DNA from: Paracoccus indicus
Lineage (GTDB): Bacteria; Pseudomonadota; Alphaproteobacteria; Rhodobacterales; Rhodobacteraceae
Assembly: GCF_003056335.1 (NCBI RefSeq)
Contig: NZ_PYWA01000006.1
Span: 124,001 to 188,000 of the forward strand
Direction of reading: 5' to 3'
Length of the DNA stretch: 64,000 nucleotides
Shown here: positions 26,284 through 35,395 of the stretch, piece by piece
Position numbering within the stretch: position 1 is the first letter of the stretch
Layout: each line of letters begins with the position of its first letter
Notes under the pieces: model-generated
Told to the model about the DNA's origin: nothing
Database searches by the model: none
What the model saw: the letters and a program-made list of their open reading frames with translations, nothing else
Position numbers and translations under genes: made by a program

Positions 26284-27191
26284 TGGCGGTCCTCTATCGG
26301 TCCGACCCGACCAGGGGCGAGGTCTATGCCCGCGTCTTCGCCCAAAGCCTGCCCGCCATGCCCTTCCATATCGGCAGCGCCCCCGATCCTGCGGCGGTGG
26401 AATACATGATCACCTGGACGCCGCCCGCCGATCTGTCGGCCTATCCGAACCTGCGGCTGATCTTTTCCGTGGGGGCCGGGGTCGATCAGTTCGACATGTC
26501 GGCCCTGCCCCCGCAGGTGGGCGTCGTGCGGATGATGGAACCGGGCATCGCGCAGCAGATGGCGCAGATGGCCGCGATGGCGGTCCTGTCGCTGCATCGC
26601 GACATGCCCGCCTATCTGTCACAGGCACGGCAGGGGCGCTGGCAGGCCCTGACGACCCGTGACGCGGGGCGGACCCGCGTCGGTGTCATGGGCCTGGGCC
26701 AGTTGGGTCGCGCGGTGCTGGCGGGGCTGGCGCCATTCGGCTTCGATCTTGCAGGCTACAACCGCAGCCCACGCGACATCGCGGGCGTGGATTGCACGAC
26801 CGATCTTGCCGCCTTCCTGGCGGGCAGCGACATCGTGGTCTGCCTGCTGCCACTGACGGATGAAACGCGGGGCATCCTGAACGACGCCTTCTTCGCCGCA
26901 CTGCCTGACGGCGCGCATCTGGTCCATCTGGGCCGGGGCGCGCAGCTGGATGTCGCGGCGCTTGGCCGCGCGCTGGAGGGGCGGCTGGCCTCGGCCTGGC
27001 TGGATGTGACCGACCCCGAGCCCCTGCCGCAGGATCATTGGCTGTGGTCGCACCCCCGCGTCATCGTGACCCCCCATGTCGCCAGCCAGACCGATGCGGC
27101 ACAGGGCGCGGCGCATGTCGTCGCGGGCATTCGCGCGGACCGCGCGGGGCAGGATGCGCCGGGGCTGGTCGATCGCGACCGCGGCTACTGA
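26283..27191 (+). CDS. ghrA: Glyoxylate/hydroxypyruvate reductase A-like 2-hydroxyacid dehydrogenase
   Basis: The 302-residue protein has the GhrA pattern: FSVGAGVDQFD, the NAD(P) loop VGVMGLGQLGRAV (about residue 135), VHLGRGAQLD with the substrate-binding arginine, and the catalytic His in VTPHVASQ. It reduces glyoxylate, hydroxypyruvate or another 2-keto acid. The ATG shares one base with the aminotransferase stop (TGATG), so it probably reduces the keto product of that reaction. It is close to the usual length of about 310. Confidence 0.85.
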   Translation: MAVLYRSDPTRGEVYARVFAQSLPAMPFHIGSAPDPAAVEYMITWTPPADLSAYPNLRLIFSVGAGVDQFDMSALPPQVGVVRMMEPGIAQQMAQMAAMAVLSLHRDMPAYLSQARQGRWQALTTRDAGRTRVGVMGLGQLGRAVLAGLAPFGFDLAGYNRSPRDIAGVDCTTDLAAFLAGSDIVVCLLPLTDETRGILNDAFFAALPDGAHLVHLGRGAQLDVAALGRALEGRLASAWLDVTDPEPLPQDHWLWSHPRVIVTPHVASQTDAAQGAAHVVAGIRADRAGQDAPGLVDRDRGY

Positions 27192-27418
27192 GATGCCGCG
27201 ATGCGCCCCCGTTGCGGAACATTCTGCGGCGGGGGACCCAAATTCAACGTTTTCGATGGCGCGCATGGCGCGACACTGGGGTCCATGGCGGCACATGCCC
27301 GCCACCTGACCGGGCCGAGGGCGGATCAACCGCCACGCCCGTGCCGCGGCGAAAGCGTCGCACGTATTTCGCAGGAAGCGCCGCACTGGCGCGACCCATC
27401 ACAACAGGGATGACCGGA

Positions 27419-29026
27419 ATGACCGACAAGATCACCAACTGGACCCGCAAGGACGATGCGATGGTCGAGGATGCCATCCGCCGCGGCGCAAGCCGGCGCG
27501 ACCTGCTGCGCATGTTCATGCTGGGCGGCGTCGCGATGGCGTCGGGCGGCGCGATCCTGGGGCGCGCGGGCGCGGCCGTGGCGCAGACCCCCGTCATGGG
27601 CGGCCACCTGCGTGCCGCCGCCTGGTCATCCTCGACCGCCGACACGCTGGACCCCGCGACGGGTTCGGGGGCCACGGATTACGTCCGCGCCTGCGCCTAT
27701 TACAACCGCCTGACCAATCTCGACGAACACGGCAAGCTGGTGATGGAACTGGCCGATGCCGTCGAATCCGACGACGCCAAGGTCTGGACCGTGACGCTGA
27801 AGTCGGGCGTGACCTTCCACGACGGCAAGACCATGACCGCAGACGACGTGGTCTATTCGATGATGCGCCACAAGGACCCCGCGACCGGTTCCAAGGTCGC
27901 CGCCATGGCCGAACAGATCAGCGAGGTGCGGGCCGAGAACCCGACCACGGTCCGCATCACCCTGGCCGCCCCCAATGCCGATCTGCCCAACATCCTGGCA
28001 CTGCACCATTTCATGATCGTGGCCGATGGCACCACCGACTTCAGCAAGGGCAACGGCACCGGCGCCTTCGTGTCGCAGGACTTCCAGCCGGGCGTCCGCT
28101 CGCTTGGTGTCCGCAACGAGGATTACTTCGGCCAGAAGGCCAATATCGAAAGCTTCGAGTATTTTGCCATCTCGGACGACAATGCCCGCATCAACGCGGT
28201 GCTGTCGGGCGACATCCAGCTGGGTGCCTCGATCAAGCCGCAGTTCATCCGCATGGTCGAAGGTCAGCCGGGCGTCGTGATGTCGCGGACCACCTCGGGC
28301 AATTATACCAACCTCAACATCCGGCTGGACCTGTCGCCGGGCGACAAGGCGGGCTTTGCCGAGGGCATGAAATACCTGCTGAACCGCGAACTGATCCAGA
28401 AGTCGGCCCTGCGCGGCCTGGCCGAGATCGGCAACGACCAGCCCATCGCGCCCAACAGCCCCTTCCACAACGCCGATCTGAAGGCGCGCGAATACGACCC
28501 CGAGCGCGCCAGGTCGCTGTTCGACAAGGCGGGCCTGCTGGGTCAGCGCATCGAGGTCATCAGCTCGGACGCGGCATCCTCGGCCAACGACATGGCGATG
28601 ATCCTGCAGCAGTCCGGATCCGAGATCGGGATGAACTTCGACGTCCAGCGGGTGCCTTCGGACGGATACTGGTCGAACTACTGGCTGAAATCCCCGGTCC
28701 ACTTCGGCAACATCAATCCGCGTCCGACGCCCGACATCCTGTTCTCGCTGCTCTATGCCTCGGACGCCCCGTGGAACGAAAGCCAGTACAAGTCCGAGAA
28801 GTTCGACAGCATGCTGGTCGAAGCGCGCGGAGAGCTGGACTTTGCCCGCCGCAAGGAGATCTACGACCAGATGCAGGTCATGATCGCCAACGAGGCGGGC
28901 ACCGCCATCCCGCTGTTCCTGTCGAACGTCGACGTTCATACCGACAAGCTGCACGGCCTTCGCCCCAGCCCCCTTGGCGGGCAGATGGGCTATGACTTCG
29001 CCAAGCATGTCTGGCTGACCGCCTGA
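27419..29026 (+). CDS. Peptide/opine-type ABC transporter substrate-binding protein (Tat-exported)
   Basis: The 535-residue protein is an SBP_bac_5 (DppA/OppA-like) binding protein. Its leader carries a twin-arginine motif (SRRDLLRMF, about residue 25) followed by a hydrophobic stretch and AVAQ, so it is probably exported folded. The body shows the typical VTFHDGKTMTADDVVYS. The start is best set at ATG 27419, since AGGGA at 27406-27410 has good spacing; ATG 27410 is possible. It heads an operon with two permeases and a double ATPase. The ligand may be a peptide, an opine or another amine conjugate, given the surrounding catabolic enzymes. Confidence 0.87.
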   Translation: MTDKITNWTRKDDAMVEDAIRRGASRRDLLRMFMLGGVAMASGGAILGRAGAAVAQTPVMGGHLRAAAWSSSTADTLDPATGSGATDYVRACAYYNRLTNLDEHGKLVMELADAVESDDAKVWTVTLKSGVTFHDGKTMTADDVVYSMMRHKDPATGSKVAAMAEQISEVRAENPTTVRITLAAPNADLPNILALHHFMIVADGTTDFSKGNGTGAFVSQDFQPGVRSLGVRNEDYFGQKANIESFEYFAISDDNARINAVLSGDIQLGASIKPQFIRMVEGQPGVVMSRTTSGNYTNLNIRLDLSPGDKAGFAEGMKYLLNRELIQKSALRGLAEIGNDQPIAPNSPFHNADLKAREYDPERARSLFDKAGLLGQRIEVISSDAASSANDMAMILQQSGSEIGMNFDVQRVPSDGYWSNYWLKSPVHFGNINPRPTPDILFSLLYASDAPWNESQYKSEKFDSMLVEARGELDFARRKEIYDQMQVMIANEAGTAIPLFLSNVDVHTDKLHGLRPSPLGGQMGYDFAKHVWLTA

Positions 29027-29034
29027 TCCCACCC

Positions 29035-29063
29035 GAAGGGTCCGCGCGTCCCGCGGGCCCTTC
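29035..29063 (+). promoter_or_regulatory. Intercistronic stem-loop after the peptide-type binding protein
   Basis: GAAGGGTCCGCG (29035-29046) pairs with CGCGGGCCCTTC (29052-29063): 12 bp with one G-T pair and a 5-nt loop. It lies between the binding protein stop and the first permease and lacks a strong T tract. Confidence 0.6.
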
Positions 29064-29084
29064 CCCAGCCCCCCGGAGACGCGC

Positions 29085-30038
29085 ATGAACCCGCAGGTCC
29101 TGACCCTTATCCTTGGCCGCATCGGCGTGGCGGTGGTGACGTTGCTGATCGTCAGCCTGATCGTCTTCGCCGCCACCGAGATGCTGCCGGGCGACGTGGT
29201 CCAGATACTTCTGGGCCAGGCCGCCACACCCGAAGCCGTCGCAGGCCTGCGTCAGGCGATGAACCTGGACCAGCCCGCCATCATGCGGTTCGCGGGATGG
29301 CTGGGCGGGCTGGCGCAGGGGGACCTGGGCCATTCCTATGCCAACCGCATGGCCGTGGCCGAGCTGATCGGTGGCCGGCTTGCCAACACCCTGAAGCTGG
29401 CGGCGCTGACGGCCGGTTTCTCGGTCCCCATCGCGCTGATGCTGGGCATCACCACCGCCATCTGGCGCGGCAGCCTGTTCGACCGCGCGGTCAGCAGCAT
29501 CGTCGTCGCGGTCATCTCGGTCCCCGAGTTCCTGGTGGCCACGCTGGCAGTGCTGGTCTTCGCGGTCTGGCTGGGCTGGCTGCCTGCCCTGTCCTTCGGG
29601 GGCGACACCTCGGACATCTGGGCGGTGCTGCGGGCCTACGCCATGCCGGTCATCACGCTGTCCTTCGTCGTCTCGGCCCAGATGATCCGCATGACCCGCG
29701 CCGCCGTCATCGAGACGCTGAAGGCCCCCTATGTGGAAATGGCCTTCCTGAAGGGCGCGTCCCGGTCGCGGATGGTGCTGCGCCATGCGCTGCCCAATGC
29801 CATCGGCCCCATTGTGAACGCCATGGCGCTGTCGCTGTCCTACCTGCTGGGCGGCGTCATCATCGTCGAGACGATCTTCAACTATCCCGGCATCGCCAAG
29901 CTGATGGTCGATGCGGTCTCGACCCGTGACCTGCCGCTGATCCAAGGGTGCGCGATGATCTTCTGCCTGGGTTACCTGACCCTCATCACCATCGCCGATG
30001 TCGTGGCGATCCTGGCAAATCCGAGGTTGCGTCACTGA
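29085..30038 (+). CDS. Peptide-type ABC transporter permease (DppB-like)
   Basis: The 317-residue membrane protein has an N-terminal segment with the DppB-type IVFAATEMLPGDVVQILLGQ, six membrane helices and the EAA loop MAFLKGASRSRMVLRHALPN. It forms half of the channel with the next gene, with which it overlaps by 1 nt (TGATG). It is slightly shorter than E. coli DppB. The start at 29085 follows CCCGGAGACGCGC. Confidence 0.9.
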   Translation: MNPQVLTLILGRIGVAVVTLLIVSLIVFAATEMLPGDVVQILLGQAATPEAVAGLRQAMNLDQPAIMRFAGWLGGLAQGDLGHSYANRMAVAELIGGRLANTLKLAALTAGFSVPIALMLGITTAIWRGSLFDRAVSSIVVAVISVPEFLVATLAVLVFAVWLGWLPALSFGGDTSDIWAVLRAYAMPVITLSFVVSAQMIRMTRAAVIETLKAPYVEMAFLKGASRSRMVLRHALPNAIGPIVNAMALSLSYLLGGVIIVETIFNYPGIAKLMVDAVSTRDLPLIQGCAMIFCLGYLTLITIADVVAILANPRLRH

Positions 30039-30892
30039 TGTCCCAAGCCCTGTCCCTTCGCAACCTTTCGCCCCGCAACATGGGCTGGCATGTCAGCCCC
30101 GTGGGCGTTCTGGCCGCCTGCGTCATCGCCTTCTGGGCCGTCATGGCGATGGTCGGCCCCTGGATCGCCCCCCACCCGCCGGGCCAGATCGTCGATTACG
30201 ATTTCTTCGGCCCCCTGTCGGCAGAATACCCCCTGGGCACCGACTATCTGGGGCGGGACATGCTGTCGCGCGTCCTGGCGGGTGCGCGCTTCACCGTGGG
30301 CATATCGCTTGCGGCGGTGATGCTGGCCTGCACGGCGGGCATCGTACTGGGCATGGCCGCGGCGGTGCTTGGCGGCTGGACCGATACCGCGATCAGCCGG
30401 GTGCTGGATGCGGTCAGCTCGATCCCGTCGAAGCTGTTCGGTCTGGTCGTCGTGGCGGCCATCGGGTCCAGCATTCCGGTGCTGATCGGGGTGCTGGCGG
30501 TGGTCTATACGCCGGGGTCCTATCGCTTTGCCCGCGCGCTGGCCGTGAACGTCAACACGATGGATTACGTCACCGTGGCGCGCGCGCGGGGCGAACGCAC
30601 AGCCTATCTGATCCGGGCCGAGATCATGCCCAACATCCTGGGTCCGGTGCTGGCCGACATGGGCCTGCGCTTCGTCTTCATCGTGCTGATGCTGTCGGGC
30701 CTGTCCTTCCTTGGCCTCGGCGTGCAGCCGCCCAACGCCGATTGGGGGTCGCTGGTACGCGAGAACATGGGCGGGCTGTCCTTCGGTGCGCCCGCGGTCA
30801 TCATGCCCTCGATCGCCATCGCCACGCTGACGATCAGCGTCAACCTGCTGATTGACAACCTGCCCACCCGTATCCGCGACAGGAGCGAATGA
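30038..30892 (+). CDS. Peptide-type ABC transporter permease (DppC-like)
   Basis: The 284-residue membrane protein shows the DppC pattern: YPLGTDYLGRDMLSRVLAGAR near residue 65, then GERTAYLIRAEIMPNILGP as the EAA loop, and PNADWGSLVREN. It pairs with the DppB-like permease. Its start shares a base with the preceding stop, and it overlaps the ATPase gene by 4 nt, so the operon is translationally coupled throughout. Confidence 0.9.
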   Translation: MSQALSLRNLSPRNMGWHVSPVGVLAACVIAFWAVMAMVGPWIAPHPPGQIVDYDFFGPLSAEYPLGTDYLGRDMLSRVLAGARFTVGISLAAVMLACTAGIVLGMAAAVLGGWTDTAISRVLDAVSSIPSKLFGLVVVAAIGSSIPVLIGVLAVVYTPGSYRFARALAVNVNTMDYVTVARARGERTAYLIRAEIMPNILGPVLADMGLRFVFIVLMLSGLSFLGLGVQPPNADWGSLVRENMGGLSFGAPAVIMPSIAIATLTISVNLLIDNLPTRIRDRSE

Positions 30893-32517
30893 TGACCCTA
30901 GCCCAGATCCGCGACCTGCGCGTTGGCGCGACCACCGACAGCGGCCGCAAGGTCCAGATCATCCGCGGCGTGTCGCTGGACATCGCCCCGGGCGAGATCG
31001 TGGCCCTGATCGGCGAATCCGGCAGCGGCAAGACCACCATCGCCCTGTCGCTGATGGGTCATTGCCGCCCCGGCTGTCATATCGCGTCGGGGTCGGTGAT
31101 GGTGGACGGGGTCGACATGGCGACCGCGCCCGAACGCCAGCGCGCCGCCCTGCGCGGCACGACGGTGGCCTATGTCCCGCAAAGCGCCGCCGCCGCCTTC
31201 AACCCCGCGACCCGGCTGATCGACCAGGTGATCGAGGTCGCCCGCATCCACGACCTGATGCCCATGGACCAGGCCCGCGCCAAGGCCGTCGAGGTCTTCC
31301 GCGCCCTGGCCCTGCCCGATCCCGAAACCATCGGCGACCGCTATCCGCACCAGGTCTCGGGCGGGCAGCTGCAGCGTCTGGCCGCCGCGATGGCGCTGAT
31401 CGGCGACCCCAAGCTGGTCATCTTCGACGAACCCACGACCGCGCTGGACGTCACCACCCAGATCGAGGTGCTGCGGGCCTTCAAGTCGGTGATGAAGGCC
31501 GGCGGCATGGCGGGCGTCTATGTCAGCCACGACCTGGCCGTCGTGGCCCAGATTGCCGACCGCATCGTCGTCCTGAAGGGCGGCGAGGTGCAGGAGGAAG
31601 GCACCGCCGACCAGATCCTGCATCGCGCCACTCATCCCTATACGAAATCGCTGCTGGCGGCCTTTCATCCCGCCCCCCGCGCGACCGCCGTCGCCCCTTC
31701 CAAGACCGTCGCCGCGCTGGAGGTGCAGAACGTCACCGCCGGTTACGGCATGGGGCGGGACGGGCAACCGCGCAAGATCGCGCTGGAAAACGTCAGCTGC
31801 CGGCTGGACAAGGGCCGCAACCTGGGCGTCATCGGTGAATCCGGCAGCGGGAAATCGACCCTAGCGCGCGCCATCGCAGGGCTTCTGCCGCCGGTCAAGG
31901 GTCGGATCATGCTGGACGGCCACCTGATGGAGCCCTCATCGCGCGCCCGCAGCAAGGAGGATCTGCGCCGCCTTCAGATCGTCTTCCAGCTGGCCGACAC
32001 GGCGCTCAATCCGGCGCAATCCGTGGGCGACATCATCGGGCGGCCGCTGACCTTCTATCACGGCACCAAGGGGGCCGCGCGCCAAGCGCGGGTGGCCCAG
32101 CTTCTGGACATGGTGCGCCTGCCCCAGGCCATGCGCCACCGCCTGCCGGGCGAACTGTCGGGCGGCCAGAAGCAGCGCGTCAACCTGGCCCGCGCGCTGG
32201 CCGCCGACCCCGAGGTGATCCTCTGCGACGAGATCACCTCGGCGCTGGATACCGTGGTCGCCGCCTCGGTGATCGAGCTGCTGAAGGACCTGCAACGCGA
32301 TCTGAACCTGTCCTATGTCTTCATCAGCCACGACCTGTCCACGGTCGAGGCGATCTGCGACGAGGTGATGGTCATGCACCATGGCCGCGTCGTCGAGACC
32401 CTGCCCGCCGACCGGCTGACGCAGGCGCGCGATCCCTATTCCAAGCTGCTCTTTTCGTCGGTGCCGCAGCTGGATACCGGTTGGCTGGACCGCATGCCGC
32501 TGCGTGCCGCCATCTAG
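30889..32517 (+). CDS. Peptide-type ABC transporter double ATPase (DppD-DppF fusion)
   Basis: The 542-residue protein carries two complete ABC domains: Walker A GESGSGKTT at about residue 42 and GESGSGKST at about 316, with signatures VSGGQLQR and LSGGQKQR and Walker B VIFDEPTTALD and VILCDEITSALD. The two ATPases of Dpp/Opp systems are usually separate; here one chain supplies both, as also seen in GsiA-type proteins. The stop TAG overlaps the stop of the convergent Lrp gene in a shared CTAG. Confidence 0.92.
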   Translation: MMTLAQIRDLRVGATTDSGRKVQIIRGVSLDIAPGEIVALIGESGSGKTTIALSLMGHCRPGCHIASGSVMVDGVDMATAPERQRAALRGTTVAYVPQSAAAAFNPATRLIDQVIEVARIHDLMPMDQARAKAVEVFRALALPDPETIGDRYPHQVSGGQLQRLAAAMALIGDPKLVIFDEPTTALDVTTQIEVLRAFKSVMKAGGMAGVYVSHDLAVVAQIADRIVVLKGGEVQEEGTADQILHRATHPYTKSLLAAFHPAPRATAVAPSKTVAALEVQNVTAGYGMGRDGQPRKIALENVSCRLDKGRNLGVIGESGSGKSTLARAIAGLLPPVKGRIMLDGHLMEPSSRARSKEDLRRLQIVFQLADTALNPAQSVGDIIGRPLTFYHGTKGAARQARVAQLLDMVRLPQAMRHRLPGELSGGQKQRVNLARALAADPEVILCDEITSALDTVVAASVIELLKDLQRDLNLSYVFISHDLSTVEAICDEVMVMHHGRVVETLPADRLTQARDPYSKLLFSSVPQLDTGWLDRMPLRAAI

Positions 32518-32990
32518 AGGTCGAAGAGGTTCTGCAGCGGCAGATGCGACTTGGCGAAGGGCGTCTTGATGACGACAAAGCTGAAATACTTGTCGATGCC
32601 GACCTCGGCATCGATCAACCGCTCCATCACGGCCTGATAGTCGCTGATGCCCGCGGTCACGAATTTGACCAGATAGTCGTAGCCCCCCGACACCAGGTGG
32701 CATTCGACGGCCTCGTCGATCTTCTCCAGCGCCTGCTGGAAGCGCGCAAAGTCGATCTGGCGGTGGTTCTTCAGCGTCACCTCGGTGAAGACGGTCAGCG
32801 TGGGGCCCAGCTTGGCGACATCGATCTGCGCGGAATAGCCGGTGATGTAACCCGCCTGCTGCAGTTTCTTGACCCGCATCAGGCAGGGACTGGGGGACAG
32901 ATGGACCAGGTCGGCCAGCTCGACGTTGGTGATGCGGCCATTCTTCTGCAACTCGTGCAGGATGCGGATATCGATGCGGTCCAGTTTCAT
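32514..32990 (-). CDS. Lrp/AsnC-family transcriptional regulator
   Basis: The 158-residue protein has an N-terminal winged helix (about residues 4-55, ILHELQKNGRITNVELA, then LSPSPCLMRVKKLQ) and a C-terminal RAM effector domain (VTLKNHRQIDF, VSGGYDYLVKF). Lrp/AsnC proteins sense amino acids and control their use. It diverges from an FAD amino-acid oxidoreductase at 33207 and converges with the ABC operon, so it probably controls these. Inverted repeats at 33102-33159 are candidate sites. Confidence 0.88.
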   Translation of the reverse strand: MKLDRIDIRILHELQKNGRITNVELADLVHLSPSPCLMRVKKLQQAGYITGYSAQIDVAKLGPTLTVFTEVTLKNHRQIDFARFQQALEKIDEAVECHLVSGGYDYLVKFVTAGISDYQAVMERLIDAEVGIDKYFSFVVIKTPFAKSHLPLQNLFDL

Positions 32991-33101
32991 CGCGGCCCCT
33001 TCGTTTCGATCCCCATTGCCTTAGCAGGATCTGCGGTGATCTCAATCGCGGATGGGGTGCGCGATGGCCCGTCGGGGCGTTTTTCCCGATGTTGCCCAAT
33101 G

Positions 33102-33159
33102 CTGCCGCAGGTGGCAGACCATGCAGCACGTCATGCTGCCGAACGATCGAATGCGGCAG
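33102..33159. promoter_or_regulatory. Nested CTGCC/GGCAG inverted repeats, candidate Lrp operator
   Basis: Within 60 bp there are three inverted repeats: CTGCC/GGCAG (33102-33117), GCAGCA/TGCTGC (33123-33139) and CTGCCG/CGGCAG (33136-33159). They lie in the 216-bp gap between the Lrp gene and the FAD oxidoreductase, 48-105 bp before the latter. Repeated sites suit an oligomeric Lrp protein. Confidence 0.4.
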
Positions 33160-33206
33160 ATCCGGCGGATGATATCGGGCAGTATGTCCCCAGATAGGAG
33201 AACCCG

Positions 33207-34526
33207 ATGCCCGCACCCCTGATGCAGATCCAATCGACCCCCGACCTGCCCGCCGCCGCCGATGTCGTCGTGATCGGCGGCGGCATCGTTGGGTGCTCGA
33301 CCGCCTATTATCTGGCGCGCAAGGGCGTGAAGGTCGCCCTGATCGAGAAGGGCCGCGTGGGCGCCGAACAGTCCAGCCGCAACTGGGGCTGGTGCCGCCA
33401 GCAGAACCGCGACGCGCGCGAACTGCCCATGGCGACCCGCAGCCTGGACCTGTGGCAGGCGATGGCCGCCGACATCGGCGAGGATCCGGGCTTTCGCCGC
33501 TGCGGGCTGCTGTATCTGTCCGACGACGCGGCCGAGATCGAGGGCTGGGCGCGCTGGCGCGACATGGCGCGCGGAATGGGCGTGACGACCCATATGCTGG
33601 ATGCGGCGCAGGCGGCGGACCGCGGGCGCGCCACGGGCAAGTCGTGGAAAGGCGGCGTCTTTTCGCCCGACGACGGCATCGCGGACCCGTCGCGGGCCTG
33701 TCCGGTCATCGCGCGCGGCATCATCGCCGCAGGCGGCACGGTCCACCAGATGTGCGCCGCCCGCGGGCTCGATGTGTCGGGCGGGCGGGTGTCGGGCGTC
33801 GTCACCGAACATGGCACGATCGCCACCTCTGCCGTGGTGATGGCGGGGGGTGCCTGGGCGTCGTCCTTCTGCAACCAGTTGGGCGTGGCCTTCCCGCAGG
33901 CTTCGGTGCGATCCTCGATCATGACGGTCATGCCCGGTGTCGAGGGGCCCGATGCCCTGCACACGGGGCGCGTCTCGCTGACCAGGCGTGGCGACGGGGG
34001 GTATGCGCTGGCCATCTCCGGGGCGGCGCGGGTCGACCCGACACCGCAGCAGATCGCCCATGCCCGTCACTTCCTGCCGATGTTCGCCAAACGCTGGCGC
34101 ATCCTGCGTCCCGGCGGGATGCAGGGATGGCGATCAGGGCATGAAACGCGTGCCAAATGGCGTCTGGATGCCCCGACCCCGATGGAGCGGATGCGCATCC
34201 TCGATCCCGCGCCCGACCGGCGGGCCCTTCGCCGCATCTTGTCGCGCGCGGCCCAACTGATCCCCGCCATCGCCAATGCGCCGGTTCAGGCCACATGGGC
34301 GGGCTATATCGACAGCACCCCGGACGGGGTTCCCGCCATCGGCGAAACGCGGCTGCCCGGACTGGTACTGGCCGCCGGGTTCAGCGGCCACGGCTTCGGC
34401 ATCGGTCCCGGCGCGGGCGAGATGATCGCCGACATGGTCACGGGGGCGAAACCCGTTCTGGACCCGACCGCCTATCACCCCGCGCGGTTCGCGCAGGGCA
34501 GCTGGGGCAAGGTGTCCGAGTTCTAG
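33207..34526 (+). CDS. FAD-dependent oxidoreductase, D-amino-acid/opine oxidase-like
   Basis: The 439-residue DAO-family protein has VVVIGGGIVGCSTAYYLA (about residue 20), the flavin-contact region EQSSRNWGWCRQQNRD and a C-terminal FAD segment GFSGHGFGIGPGAGEM. It would oxidise a D-amino acid, a secondary amine or an opine-like compound. It diverges from an Lrp regulator, supporting an amino-acid-related substrate. The SSRNWGWCRQQ stretch differs from the PuuB-like enzyme at 21825. It ends in a CTAG shared with the convergent GNAT gene. Confidence 0.85.
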   Translation: MPAPLMQIQSTPDLPAAADVVVIGGGIVGCSTAYYLARKGVKVALIEKGRVGAEQSSRNWGWCRQQNRDARELPMATRSLDLWQAMAADIGEDPGFRRCGLLYLSDDAAEIEGWARWRDMARGMGVTTHMLDAAQAADRGRATGKSWKGGVFSPDDGIADPSRACPVIARGIIAAGGTVHQMCAARGLDVSGGRVSGVVTEHGTIATSAVVMAGGAWASSFCNQLGVAFPQASVRSSIMTVMPGVEGPDALHTGRVSLTRRGDGGYALAISGAARVDPTPQQIAHARHFLPMFAKRWRILRPGGMQGWRSGHETRAKWRLDAPTPMERMRILDPAPDRRALRRILSRAAQLIPAIANAPVQATWAGYIDSTPDGVPAIGETRLPGLVLAAGFSGHGFGIGPGAGEMIADMVTGAKPVLDPTAYHPARFAQGSWGKVSEF

Positions 34527-35395
34527 CCGATGGCCTGATTGGCAAGCCCGAAGACATGCGCGTCCGGATCGACCGGCCGCGGATTGCCCAGGGCCATCGT
34601 CGTGACGGTATCATGCGCCTGCAGCCCGCAGGCGTTCAGCAGATCGACCAGATCGCCCCCCGTCTCGCGCGTGTCGATGCGCAGGAACTGCCCCCGGTTC
34701 GCCGCCAGATGCGGACCGGTCACCGCCGCCGCATCCCGGGCAGATCCGGCCACGATGGGTCCCACGACCCGCCCTCGCCCAAACCGACGGCACAGCGCAT
34801 ATCCGGTGATCAGACCTGCTTCCTCGATCACGGTCCCGGTGGATTGGTCCAACAGCAGGTCCAGCGCCTGCCTGCGATGGGCGGTATAGGCGCGGCTGTC
34901 CAGGGCATGCACGGCATCACGATCCTCGGGACGCATCGGACGGACCTGCGGGTCAGGCGCGGGACTGTCGGTGACGATGCCCTGATGCTGCCAGACGGTC
35001 AGCCCCGGCTTGAACCCAAGCGACAGATACAGCCGGAAGGCCGCGCGTGTCGCATTCAGCCCCAGATCGCGACTGCCCGTCTGCGACAGGATCTGGTCCA
35101 TCATCCAACGCGCCGCCCCGCGTTCCTGCAGTCGAGGCGTCGTGATCACCATGCCCAGCATCGCCAGGTCGTCGGCGACCGGAAACCACATGGCCGAGCC
35201 GAATGGCCGCCCGATCTCGTCGGTCAGGAAGATCCCGCTGCCCAAGCGCAGGGCGGTGCCCCAATCCTCGGCCCGGTGCATCCAGCCCACGGCGACCGAC
35301 AGTTCATGCAGCAGCGGAATGTCGTCGGGGGTCATGGCCCGCGGCTCCAACGCGAAACTGTCTATCATCCGGCTCTTCGAATCGACCACTGGCAT
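34523..35395 (-). CDS. GNAT-family acetyltransferase, double-domain type (paralogue)
   Basis: The 290-residue protein parallels the GNAT gene at 24071 along its length: an N-terminal GNAT fold, then QHQGIV matching QHQGIL, RFGRGRVVGPIVAG matching RPFGRGLVAGPVIA, and FLRIDTRE matching FLRVDTQA. The acetyl-CoA loop (LQERGAARWMMD) is less canonical than in the paralogue. The start is uncertain: ATG 35395 lies just after AGAGG, and ATG 35368 or 35335 are possible. The 290-bp gap before 35686 shows no gene. It probably acts on an amine linked to the Lrp/FAD locus. Confidence 0.8.
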   Translation of the reverse strand: MPVVDSKSRMIDSFALEPRAMTPDDIPLLHELSVAVGWMHRAEDWGTALRLGSGIFLTDEIGRPFGSAMWFPVADDLAMLGMVITTPRLQERGAARWMMDQILSQTGSRDLGLNATRAAFRLYLSLGFKPGLTVWQHQGIVTDSPAPDPQVRPMRPEDRDAVHALDSRAYTAHRRQALDLLLDQSTGTVIEEAGLITGYALCRRFGRGRVVGPIVAGSARDAAAVTGPHLAANRGQFLRIDTRETGGDLVDLLNACGLQAHDTVTTMALGNPRPVDPDAHVFGLANQAIG

